Assembly: GCA_003049485.1 (NCBI GenBank)
Contig: PYST01000515.1
Location: 1 to 20,536, forward strand
Direction: 5' to 3'
From: Ophioceras dolichostomum
Taxonomy: Eukaryota > Ascomycota > Sordariomycetes > Magnaporthales > Ophioceraceae
Length of the DNA stretch: 20,536 nt
The first letter of the stretch is position 1, and every line of letters begins with the position of its first letter. The position numbers were made by a program, and so were the translations under genes. Of the stretch, positions 9,301 through 18,700 are shown one piece after another. Under the pieces are notes generated by a model, which ran no database searches, was not told the DNA's origin, and saw only the letters and a list, made by a program, of their open reading frames with translations.

Positions 9301-9312
9301 CCGTTTAAACGG
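9301..9312. promoter_or_regulatory. CCG-N6-CGG palindrome, possible Zn2Cys6 regulator site
   Basis: CCGTTTAAACGG is a perfect 12-bp palindrome about 205 bp upstream of the GH43 ATG. Everted CCG/CGG triplets are a known target type for fungal Zn(II)2Cys6 activators, which often control polysaccharide-degrading enzymes. The assignment is inferred. Confidence 0.35.
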
Positions 9313-9924
9313 CTGATTCCCAGCCCGCATATTGGGGGATTCACCTCCCGCATTCCTCATCTAGCTTTCGCTTCGGAGAGAGTCTCGGGAACCGGGAAAA
9401 CCATTTCTTCTGGGAGCTTTGTATGGCAGCCCTGCGTGGCTTTCCCCTCTCTGGGAGGAAGCGCGGAGAGTCCCGGCCTGTTGATGCCGGGTTGCTGGAT
9501 ACCGGGACGGGTTTGTGGAAATCGATGACTGTTAATGACCGCATATCTGTTGACCTTCGCGTCGGGCCGCATGGAGGGCGCATCATTTCTAAGCATGTTT
9601 TCCGGGATGAGGCTTCGGAGTCAGATATCGTGTTATCATGTTTATGCGCGTCATTTCTTTGGAGCCATTGAGGGCCATTGAAGTCGGTGAGGGTCGGGGC
9701 AGTTGGGACTGAACAAACACGAAGCACATTACGAGTCCATGCAGGTTCTCAAGTGTAAGATGATGCTAGTTTCCTTCCGCCCACTCTCGTGACAGGGAGA
9801 CTCCCCTCCGCGCTTGCTCCCAGCAAGATGAGCACACTTCTGAATGTGATGAACAGTTTTGTTCAACTCCCCCTTCATCCTTTATTACCAAAAATAGCAT
9901 CGAGTGGCATATTCAGCACGCAGA

Positions 9925-11055
9925 ATGAGGCCCGGAATATTGGCAGCGCCACTACTACTGCCTTTTCTCGCTGTAGCTGAGCTTGATTATCCGCCGCCCT
10001 GGGTCATAACCGTGACCCAAACCCAGTTCGTCATCCAATGTGTCCCCAGCCCGGTCACGATCACGACCTACGACGGCGTGACAACAACCACTAGCCCGTC
10101 GACCTCTTTCGTCGCTACCACGACGCTGTATCCCCTCAGTCCTCGAGGGCTCATGCGGAGGGATGAGCCTTCAAGACCTGAAAGATTGTGCATCAAGCCA
10201 GCTAGTGTAGAACCACGGACTGCTGCGGGGCCATCCTTCGTCTATGGCTCATCTCGAGCTTGCCCGCCCGATGTCATCGGCGAGGTGAGTGAGACTGAGG
10301 CGGAGGGTGAGGCTGAGGTCACACTTGGACAAGACGACGAGACTTTCGACGGCAACGACGATGACTACGACGACGACGACAGCGACGACGACAGCAACGA
10401 TGATGACGACGACAGCGACAGCGACAGCTACAGCGATAGCCACGATGACGACCCAGACCCAGAGGAGCCAGAGTTCTATGATCCCCCATGGCCCGACGCG
10501 ACGCAATTCGTCGGAACAACAGTGACGACGCTGAACTCGTTCAACCTCTCAACCATCACCAGCATACCCACCTCGTCAGAAACGGCTGTCCAGATCGTCC
10601 CGGCCACGTACACGCGGCGCATCCAAACGTTTCGCATCTACTACCTGGACGGCGCCGGCAACCGGGCCTGCTTGTCGACGAGCACGAACTACTACGCGTT
10701 CGGCGCGCGGGCCCAGGCCGAGGTGTTCTTCTTTGGCGACCCGTCGATCCCGGCCAGAACGACGCCGACGTCCGTCTACTCGGCGACGGTGCAGATCCAG
10801 GTCCTGACCTCGAACTCGCCTTTCAACTCGTTCATTTACAGCCATCGGTCGGACGACACGGGCCCCCAGAGCGGCCTGTACGAGCTCGTCTGCGTCGCGG
10901 ACCCGTCGACCAACCAGCTTACCTGCACCGAGGGCGGCGGCGCGACCTCGTACAACCTCCTCGGCCTCTGCTACGACTACTACTTTTACATCGCTCAGTC
11001 CAGTATCCCGTGTTCCCCCAGCAGCACTCCCCCGTTTTACCTCGAGTACGTATGA
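9925..11055 (+). CDS. Secreted acidic (Asp/Ser-rich) protein of unknown function
   Basis: An intronless frame of 376 residues; I do not recognise the family. The ATG at 9925 gives a clear signal peptide (residues 1-18, cut near AVA|E); the frame opens 21 bp earlier with GTG, which I rejected as a start. The mature N-terminus is Pro/Thr-rich with TVTQ and TITT runs like fungal surface proteins. Residues about 137-184 are an extreme Asp/Ser/Glu tract (DDD, DSDSDS) encoded by GAC/AGC repeats. A C-terminal region of about 145 residues (229-376) is Tyr-rich and beta-like, with five cysteines. There is one clear N-glycosylation sequon (NLST) and no C-terminal hydrophobic GPI signal. The acidic tract could bind calcium or other cations, or basic wall polymers; this is inference. 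It shares a promoter region with the GH43 gene. Exon boundaries are unverified but no convincing intron is present. Confidence 0.82.
   Translation: MRPGILAAPLLLPFLAVAELDYPPPWVITVTQTQFVIQCVPSPVTITTYDGVTTTTSPSTSFVATTTLYPLSPRGLMRRDEPSRPERLCIKPASVEPRTAAGPSFVYGSSRACPPDVIGEVSETEAEGEAEVTLGQDDETFDGNDDDYDDDDSDDDSNDDDDDSDSDSYSDSHDDDPDPEEPEFYDPPWPDATQFVGTTVTTLNSFNLSTITSIPTSSETAVQIVPATYTRRIQTFRIYYLDGAGNRACLSTSTNYYAFGARAQAEVFFFGDPSIPARTTPTSVYSATVQIQVLTSNSPFNSFIYSHRSDDTGPQSGLYELVCVADPSTNQLTCTEGGGATSYNLLGLCYDYYFYIAQSSIPCSPSSTPPFYLEYV
10340..10450 (+). repeat. GAC/GAT/AGC codon repeat encoding the Asp/Ser tract
   Basis: Tandem GAC and GAT codons with interspersed AGC make an in-frame trinucleotide repeat. 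It can expand or contract without a frameshift, so the length of the acidic tract is likely to vary between strains. Confidence 0.75.
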
Positions 11056-11290
11056 GTTGGGGCGTTAGGAATGAGTAGATGGGAGTCTCAAGAAACGGAC
11101 AGGAAACGGGCAGAGAACGTGGCTTCGCGATGGACGGCGTTGAGGGATGGATGGGGGGAATGTATGAACGGAGAGAGGCACATCGATCACCAAAAACTCA
11201 AGCAAAACGAGACGTACACATCACTAAGGTACAGGAGGTATCGTGGCACAATGCCAGAGAATGGGGTAGTGCTTTTATGGCTAAGAAGTA

Positions 11291-11435
11291 GTAGGTAGGT
11301 ACCTAGGTCGGAGACTCCAAAACGCTACTAGTATCTCGCTAGGCACCTTTCCTAGGGTAGGTAGGTACCTAGGTCGGAGACTCCAAAACGCTACTAGTAT
11401 CTCGCTAGGCACTTTTCCTAGGGTAGGTAGGTAGG
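11291..11435. repeat. 66-bp tandem duplication made of short palindromes
   Basis: Copy 1 (11291-11356) and copy 2 (11357-11422) are identical except for one base (CACCTTT versus CACTTTT). A third copy begins at 11423 and breaks off after about 13 bp. Each unit contains TAGGTACCTA, GGAGACTCC, TACTAGTA and CCTAGG, all palindromic or nearly so. It also reads as a 22-residue repeat in a minus frame, which is incidental because the unit length is a multiple of three. Confidence 0.92.
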
Positions 11436-11488
11436 CACACCACGCAAATTGGAGAGGGGGAAATAGAGCATGGCGGATGACTCCTTGA

Positions 11489-11494
11489 AATAAA
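11489..11494 (+). terminator. Candidate polyadenylation signal AATAAA
   Basis: An exact AATAAA on the plus strand, downstream of the acidic-protein gene and inside the convergent region. If used, the 3' UTR would be over 400 nt and include the 66-bp tandem repeat. Fungal poly(A) signals are loose, so this is tentative. Confidence 0.3.
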
Positions 11495-11529
11495 GCAGGA
11501 ATACAGCTACCTACCACCTAACCCACTTC

Positions 11530-14500
11530 TCATCCTGACATGACCTCAACGCTCTCGATCAAATCGCTCCCTATTCGCGCAATCTCCGCAAGGATAGCCT
11601 CGCGGTTCACCTCGACGAGGTCTGCTTCTCCTCCCTTATCCTCATGATCACTGCTGTCCACGTCCATCTCATCCTCATCCTCTTCCTCTTCCCCCCGTTC
11701 CTCACCGTCCGCCCCACTACTCGCCGCCGCCTTCTTCTTCTTCTTCTTCTTCCCCATCACAGCAGCCGGCTTAAACGAACACGGCAGATTCACCCTAAAC
11801 GACCTCCTCTGCACCATCGGATTCCACACACCTCCTACCACGCCATCCCCATCATCCTCCCCCTCCCCCCCGCCATAGAAGAACACAAGCACATTCCCAT
11901 ACACCTCCCCTAACCGCTCAACCAGCACACCCCCCACATCCCCCGCCGCAACCGGCACGCGCTCCCTCGACCCATCAACATTCCTGTATTTGCCAGCAGA
12001 TCTCGGCAGATTCAGATCTCCTCCTCGTACATTCCTGCTGACGGCCTTAAGAGCTGCTTTATCAAGCCTCACCAACACGTCGTACTCCCCCAGCGCCGGC
12101 GCGAAAAGCCTCCTCGCGTCCAGCTCCACCCCCGCCCCGCGCACGAGCCGACACGCCGAGCGCGCCAGCGCCGTCATGCGCGCCGCCGCGACGGTGCTGG
12201 GGTGCGCGCGCCCGGCCACGGTCGTGAACGCCGTGCCCGTCGGGTCGGACGGCGTGGCGACGACGAGGACCGTGCGGTTCATGGCTGGGTCGAGTGTTTT
12301 GCGCCAGGCCGCGAGGCGGGTGGCGACTGCTTCGCGGTCGATGGGTGCGGGTGCGTCCTTGGTGCCGATGCCGACTTCGGTGGCGTCGGTGCTGGTGCTG
12401 GTGGTGGTGCCCTTTCCGCCGGATGATGGTGATGAGGATGGGTCGACGATGAGCGGCTCGGACCGCCAGTCCCAGTGCGCGAGGAGGTGGAGGGTGCGCA
12501 GGAGGCCCGCGGAGGCGCTGGACGGGACGGTGGTGTGCCACGGCGACGGGGCGCCCGCGAAGGCGTGCAGGACGAGGAGCTCGATGGTCTCGGGGAGGAA
12601 GTGGTTCGCGAGCTTGTGGGACGCGAACCAGCGCTTCGCAAGCCGGATGGACGGCGACAGCGCGGGCCAGCGCGTGCAGTACGTCGAGATGGTCTGGTTC
12701 TGGAGTGGGAGGAGTTTGTACATCCGGCGGGCTGTCGCTAGCAGGTTCGAGCTTTCAGCGCGGGCGTGCTGCTCTAGCGTCTTGTCCCTAGTCTGCCTGT
12801 CGAGGATGCTCTCTTCCAGGTCGCTGTGCACGCGGAGGCGGAACACGGCTCCCGTGTCCTCGTAGACTATGTCGAGGAACGCGAGGTTCTGGGCGTCGTG
12901 CTTGGCGTCCTCCAGGCCGATGCGTGTCGTGATGGTACTGTTACTGCTATGAGCCGCTGCCCTCTCCTCCAGCAGGCTGCCGATCTTCTGGAGGAAGGCC
13001 ACCTTGGTGCGCTGGATCGCCGCCAGGTTGTCCGGCCACTTGCCCGAGGCCTCGAAGGAGATGACCACGTCCATGGGCACGTATGCGCCCGCGGCCTTCA
13101 CGCTGTTGAGCACGGGCGCCTTGACCGATGCCCAGCGGAGCTCTGCCGCGGTTGGCGCGATTTGCCGCACGTGCAGGGGCAGGTCCTCGAGGGCGCGGAT
13201 GTCCTGCTCTAGGGTTGCGAAAGCCTCATTTGCTGCTGTGTAGGCCGCCGCGTCAGAGGGCTTGGCGGAAATCAAGGGCAGGAAGCCATTGCCGAAGAAG
13301 TCGAGCTGGCTGCGGCCGAGCTTCAAGTGCAGCTCGAGGATGTAGCTGACTATCTCTTGACAGAGACCAAACGCGGTGTTCTTGGTCCAGATCAGGGCCT
13401 CCTCTATGCTCCCGTCTTTGAACCGCCTAAGCTCAGCCCGCTCGCCCCAGAACTGTCGGAACTTTTTCGCCTCGGCCTTGTCCTCGGCTGAAGGGCCATG
13501 GTCGACTTTGCGAGCCATCTCAACGGGATCGAACACGATTCCGACCACGATCGAGTCCTCCGCGCTGGCAGTGTCAGGGCCATGCTCCGAGACACTCCAG
13601 GACCGCTGCAGTGGCAGCTGCACGTGAATGAGTTGCGCGCGATTCCCCAGGGCTCTCTTCAGGACCCTGTACACCCGATCAGAGAACTCGTACGACCCGC
13701 CCTGCGAGCCGGCAGACGCCGCCACGCCCGGGCACTGGATCCGCACGGCCAGATCGAACATCTGCAGAGGTACGTCGGCCCTCGAGATGAACGTGGGCGT
13801 GAACTGGTTGGCCGCGGCGGCGGCGGCATCGTCGTTCAACAAGTCCAGCGTCCACTTCGCGTGCCTCTGCAGCAACGCCGCCGACCAAGGGCTCATCTTG
13901 AACGCGAAGTTGAGCTGCCTCGCCGCGTCGTACAGCACAGGCGCACCGGCGGCGGCGGCAGCGGCAACGCGTATGGAGGCGGTAGTGGCTTCTCCATCGG
14001 TGGTTGTGGTTAGCAGCTCGCCTAGCACGAAGGGCTGGTTCACCAGGTCTGCCTTGGCGAGGATCTGCAGCGTGGCCTTGAACATCTGGTGGCTGCTTAG
14101 GGCCGGCGATAGAGCGGCCGAGCCCTTCCGCCCGCCGTTCTGCAGGAGCAGGGCCAGAAGCAGCGACCATTCGAAGTGGCCGAAGCCACCGCGCGAGATC
14201 GAGCCGCCGAAACCTCTCTGCCGAAGCCAGACGCGACCAAAGACGCACGCGGGTTTGAAGAACCACGAAATCTTCTCGGTCCGACGCATGAGCTTTAGGT
14301 AGCTAAGGTAGAGGCCCTCGGCTCGGAGGGTGGAGTTGTAGAACGGAGTCGGCGGTAAACTCTCCTCGGTCGTCTTCTTCTCTTCCGACCCGGCTGGTCG
14401 GAGACAGTTCTTCGAGGAGGAAAGCTTGCTGGGCGGGAAGAGGGTTTCAGGGGCACAGGGGATGACCCTGATCCTGGCATCGAGACTGCTTTGTCCTTGC

Positions 14501-15306
14501 GAGGGGTCCTTACGCAAGTCTGGGTGCAGGACCAGGATGGGTAGTAGGGGGTTGTCGTGGAGGTATTCGATTAGGGGATCGCTTTTCATGGCGAGCCTGT
14601 CCGCTACCTCGGATGATGGTTTTGAGACGGCCCTGGCGAGATTGGCAAGGAAGTAGGCTCGCTTGTAGAAATACCGCATATTCAAATAGTCCTTCTCTTG
14701 GAACATCGACTGCGGCATCTCAACCACCATGTCAACGTCGTTCTGGTGACTATTGTTTCCTCCGGCCTGACCCTGGGGCTTGATCATCGTCTTGGAGACA
14801 TAGCTGCCCGCGACATTGAACGCGGAAGGCTTCTCGAGCGACAGCTTGAGCTGAGAGTCTTTGGTTGGCTTCGGGTCGGGGAAGGGGATGGCAATAGGAG
14901 TACCGCTTTCTGACTTGACCGAGGCTTCGTGTATCTATGAGTGGGGAGAGCAATTCAGTCTCGGGGGTTAGTAGGGAACGGGAGTATAGATTCAGGATAC
15001 GCAAGCATTAAGGGGTAGACTCAGGGGGCTCCTGCAACTAGCGCATACCGGAATGGGCTCATGGGGCTCGACACCATGCTCTATGATACTCTTTAGCCGA
15101 TGCAGAAACTCGTCCACGCCATGGAGGGACTTTGCGTAGTCTAGCTTGACCTCGCTGAGGAGTTCTTCGCTCTCGAGGATAAAAGTGCTAGGTCGGAAGG
15201 TCCCCGCCGAGCTAGCTGCGGCATCCAGCGTCGGACGTGTTCGGCCGTCGAGGAGGGGTCCTCCAGAAGCGGAGAGCTTCCGGCGCTTCGCCGGTGAGGT
15301 CTCCAT
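11530..15306 (-). CDS. UTP22: Utp22/Nrap, small-subunit processome protein
   Basis: Two exons (15306-15049 and 14934-11530) encode 1220 residues, close to yeast Utp22 (about 1237). The family works in the nucleolus in the UtpC module with Rrp7 and casein kinase 2, and is needed for early 18S pre-rRNA cleavages. The fold contains catalytically dead nucleotidyltransferase-like (Nrap) domains. Family blocks include VDMVVEMP with FQEKDYLNMRYFYKRAYFLA (from about 153), RGFGGSISRGGFGHFEWSLL, FWGERAELRRFKDGSIEEAL, and ARRMYKLLPLQNQTISTYC with WFASHKL. The N-terminus has a PAKRRKL nuclear signal (5-11). Near the C-terminus a seven-Lys run (1148-1154) and an acidic tract with a DSSDHED CK2-type site form a low-complexity insert before the conserved EVNREAILAEI end. 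The ATG at 15306 was chosen over an upstream TTG. It is divergent from SKI3. Confidence 0.95.
11731..11752 (-). repeat. CTT/AAG microsatellite encoding the Utp22 lysine run
   Basis: Seven AAG codons in tandem on the minus strand. The repeat is in frame within UTP22, in a part of the protein that appears to be a flexible insert. Confidence 0.8.
14935..15048 (-). other. Intron of UTP22
   Basis: It is 114 nt in phase 0, with donor GTATGC, a perfect TACTAAC branch sequence and acceptor TCATAG. It joins EPHEPIP to IHEASVKSESG and restores one frame across both exons. Confidence 0.88.
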
Positions 15307-15783
15307 GGCCGGCAACGTGTAGGCTCGAGGCGGAATTTATGGCGAGAGTCGTTCCTACATCACCTTCCAGGGGATGGGCGCCCAGCGTGGGTTGATTTTT
15401 TTTACTCCGGAAAAAAAAAATACAATGATAAGATTGCTCGATAAGAGTTCAAAGCTGTTGCTTTTGTGGGGCTTTGCCGTCGAAGCTTGAATCCCAGTCG
15501 CGGGGTCCCCAACCTGGTACTACAACCAAACCTACACCCACCAGAGAGCTGGTAATGAGACTTGCAACGAAACGGATACATACCAGGCACAGGCGCACTG
15601 ATCCGAATGGTTTTTACCTTACAGAACTGAATTTGCAGTCAGATAATGCGGCGCCAGATGCAGACATCCTTTTCCTCTCGATCATCTCTGCTGATTCCTT
15701 GATAGTCACTCGTTTAAACCGTCTTTCCTGCCCATCCAAGAAATCAAAGTTCATCACAGAAGAGCCATCGCTCAGGCTCAACC
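15307..15783. promoter_or_regulatory. Divergent promoter region of UTP22 and SKI3
   Basis: This 477-bp region lies between the two start codons. It holds facing homopolymer runs, T8 (15396-15403) and A10 (15411-15420), separated by ACTCCGG, which disfavour nucleosomes. An ATAAATT lies 28-34 bp above the UTP22 ATG, overlapping a CTCGCCATAA motif (minus, 15346-15337) shared with the GH43 promoter. Several ATGs (about 15424, 15553, 15607, 15645) precede the SKI3 start and could form upstream ORFs, depending on the transcription start. A possible 5' UTR intron on the SKI3 side runs from GTAATG near 15550 to TTACAG near 15624; this is tentative. Confidence 0.55.
15396..15420. promoter_or_regulatory. 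Facing poly(dT)/poly(dA) runs
   Basis: T8, a 7-nt spacer ACTCCGG and A10 form a near-perfect inverted repeat. Rigid A/T runs in divergent fungal promoters commonly mark nucleosome-free DNA that serves both directions. Confidence 0.55.
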
Positions 15784-18700
15784 ATGTCGAAGGCAGCGTT
15801 GAAGGCCATCGGCGAGCTTGTTCGCCAGTCGAAATGGAACGAGGCCATCGACCAGTCTCAGAGCTTTCTCGAGAAGGAGCCCAAGAACTTCCAAGCGTAA
15901 GGACATTGTTACCACCTAGGGTCAAACAGGAACAGCAGGAATCGTCTCATTTTCATGTTCGCTTGCTGACGGGCTTCAACAGTCATATTTTTCTTGCCTT
16001 TTCTCTAGACAAGAAGAACAAGCTGTCTGAAGCTGAGGAAACCTACCTAGCGGCGTCCAACCTGAAGCCCGAGGATCTCCAGCCATGGCAGGGACTTGTC
16101 AAGCTCTACCAGAGACAGGGCGGTCCTAAGCTTGCCGCTTACAAATGGGCTGCGCTCAAGTTAGCAGAGCTGTTCAGGGACGCGAATGAGATGTACAAGT
16201 GCCAGGACGTCATCGACAAGTTTGTCGAACTTGCCAAGTCCAGCGGAGATCAACGGCAGTACGCCGAGGCACTGGAGGTCATCCTCCCTGACAGCCCCAT
16301 CTATCCCGCCCTGGAAGGCCGGGTCCCACATCCTGCCAAGACCTACGAGACTATCGCTACAATCATTGAGGCCGATGAGAAGCGGAAGATCAACACTCTC
16401 ATCGGAGAGCGCCGCACAAGGATCGGGGCTCGGATCGCAGAGGTCACGGCCGAGGTCAAGCGGGAGGTTCTCGGCCAGAGCAAGCTGGGCGAGGTGTACC
16501 GCCAGCTGATCAACTGGACCAACGACGACGAGCTACGTAGAGCATACGAAGAGAAGCTCTTGCAGCACTGCTACGACCGACTCCTTGCCTTCCGCCCTGG
16601 CGAGGAGAAAGCTAAGGAGCTGGAGACCGTGCAGAAACTGGCTGGAGACATGGTGATCATCAAGCACCCCTTCAAGCTCGCCTGGGACATCTCCATCGAC
16701 TGGCAGGACCACAAGGAGATCAGGGACTGGGATGTCAATGTCCTTCGGGATTACTGTTCCTTCTTCCCGGACAGTGACTTATACAAACTCATCACGGGCT
16801 TTCTCACCAGTCCGATCTCGCCGTTCCCAAAAATCGACGACAAATCGTCTGATTCGGCTGTTGATTGTAACGCCGAGGACGAGAGCGAGGACGATGAGGA
16901 CGGAGGCGCGCCGACAGCTTTCATCCCTATCACTGATGAAGACCGACTTCTCATGATGACGGAAGGGGTCGCCTCTGCAAACTCGCTTCTGGGCTACCGG
17001 TTGATGGGAGAGTACTACCAGCATCTGGAGGAGCACGAGAGCAACTCAGAGCTGATGCGTAAAGCCAAGGATCATCTCGCCAGTGTGAGGAAGATGACAG
17101 GCTTGAAGCTCCGAAACACGGAGAACGCCCTGCTGGTCTACCTTGGAACCGCCCTCGTTTACTACCAGACCCCTCGCAACCACACAGAGGCCAAGACACT
17201 GTTCGACAGCGTGCTGGAGCGGGATCCTACCTTCACTGCTGCTCTGATCGGCGTCGGACTTATCTACGAAGAGGAGGAGGACTACGACGAGGCGATCGAC
17301 TTCCTCGAGCGGGCACTGCAACGCGACCCGACAAACCTTCGCGTCCGGTCAGAAGCGGCATGGGTCAAAGCCCTCAAGGGAGACCATGCCAAGGGCAAAG
17401 AAGAGCTGGAGGTGTGCATCCCCCTGATCGACGATGCGGGACCGCTGATGAAGGGCCTTCTGGCACAGAGCCAGTGGCGTCTAGGCGTCTGCATGTGGAA
17501 CGTCGACACTTCCCGAGCTGCGCGTAAGAACCGCGGAGGGGCGTACGCACAATTCCTGGCTGCTTTGAAAAACGACCTCAGCTTCGCACCGGCCTACACC
17601 AGCCTCGGCACCTACTACGCAGACTACGGTAAGGACAAGAGCCGCGCTCGCAAGTGCTTCCTGAAGGCGGTGGAACTGTCCCACTCAGAGGTCGGAGCAG
17701 CCGAGAGGCTGGCCAGGTCGTTTGCGGACGACAGCGATTGGGATCGCGTTGAGCTCGTGGCCCGCCGCGTCGTGGATTCAGGCAAGGTTAGGCCCCCGCC
17801 TGGTTCCAAGCGGAAGGGGATCAGCTGGCCATTCTCTTCACTCGGCGTGGCGGAACTGAACAAGCAGGACTACGCAAAGGCCGTGGTGTCCTTCCAGTCC
17901 GCCCTCAAGATCAAGCCGAACGATTACCACTCATGGGTTGGCCTGGGCGAGAGCTACTACAACTCCGGACGCTACATCGCGGCCACGAAGGCGATTCTCA
18001 ACGCCCGGCAGCTAGAGGACGATGAGGCGGCGAGGGCGTCTGGGGATATCAAAGACGACGACACTTGGTTCACGAAGTTCATACTCGCGAACATCAAACG
18101 GGAGCTGGCCGAGTTCGACGAAGCTATCGACCTCTACCGAGAAGTTATCGCAGATAGGCCTAGCGAGGAAGGAGTCTCGATCGCTCTGATGCAGACCATG
18201 GTCGAGAACGCGCTGCACTGTCTCGAAAAGGGCCTGTTTGGAAAATCCGTCACCCTAGCCATCGATGCGTTGACTTTTGCCTCCGACGCTCCACAACACC
18301 ACCTCCGGGAGAACTTCAATTTCTGGAAAGCGGTTGCCGACTCCTGCTCTGTGTTCTCAAGCGTTCAGGGCCGAGTGACGCAATTCCCTTCCGACATCGT
18401 CCGTGGTCTAATCGGAGAGGATACCGACACAGAAGGCAACTCTAGGCCTGAGTACGAGACTCTCAAGGACATAGACGGCGTCGGCGCGGGCGTGATCCGC
18501 GCAAAAGGTTTGTTCCCCGAAGACGAGGCTGCTGGGGTTGATCTAACGCGGTGTCTGCACGCTTCCATCCTCGCACACAAACGCGCCATTCGTGTCTCCT
18601 CCCACGACCAGCACGCTCAGGCCGTGGCGCACTTCAACCTTGGCTGGGCGGAGCATCGCGCACACTCTTCTCTCACCGCATCCGTCCGAAACGCGAAGCA

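Larger units (their letters stand above)
9097..9924. promoter_or_regulatory. Shared divergent promoter region of the GH43 and acidic-protein genes
   Basis: This 828-bp region separates two genes for secreted proteins read in opposite directions. On the GH43 side it has a TATATA at 9192-9197, a 10-bp direct repeat at 9226-9247 and a CCG-N6-CGG palindrome at 9301-9312. On the other side a C/T-rich stretch (9864-9880) and TTTATTA (9881-9887) lie just upstream of the ATG at 9925. A small direct repeat GCCATTGA occurs at 9664-9671 and 9674-9681. No coding frame here is convincing. Confidence 0.6.
11056..11529. terminator. Convergent 3' region between the acidic-protein gene and UTP22
   Basis: Two genes converge here, so this region should hold both 3' ends. 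An AATAAA on the plus strand at 11489-11494 could serve the plus-strand gene but lies about 430 bp past its stop. The 66-bp tandem repeat occupies the middle. No gene is supported; short frames here (e.g. 11071-11298) have no family resemblance. Confidence 0.5.

Noticed and set aside
10285..10462. GTGAGT donor-like site in the acidic-protein gene, possibly an intron removing the Asp tract
   Set aside because: The obvious CAG acceptors downstream are out of phase and would shift the frame away from the C-terminal domain; no convincing branch point.
10488..11078. 196-codon plus frame overlapping the acidic-protein gene
   Set aside because: It is a G/C-rich shadow, Arg/Pro/His-rich and without a signal peptide; the main frame has a signal peptide and ordered cysteines.
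11291..11435. CRISPR-like or protein-coding repeat
   Set aside because: The units are directly abutting with no spacers, and the 22-residue minus-frame repeat has no ATG-led conserved protein. It is a simple tandem duplication.
11990..12865. 291-codon plus frame inside UTP22
   Set aside because: Antisense shadow of a confidently identified conserved gene.
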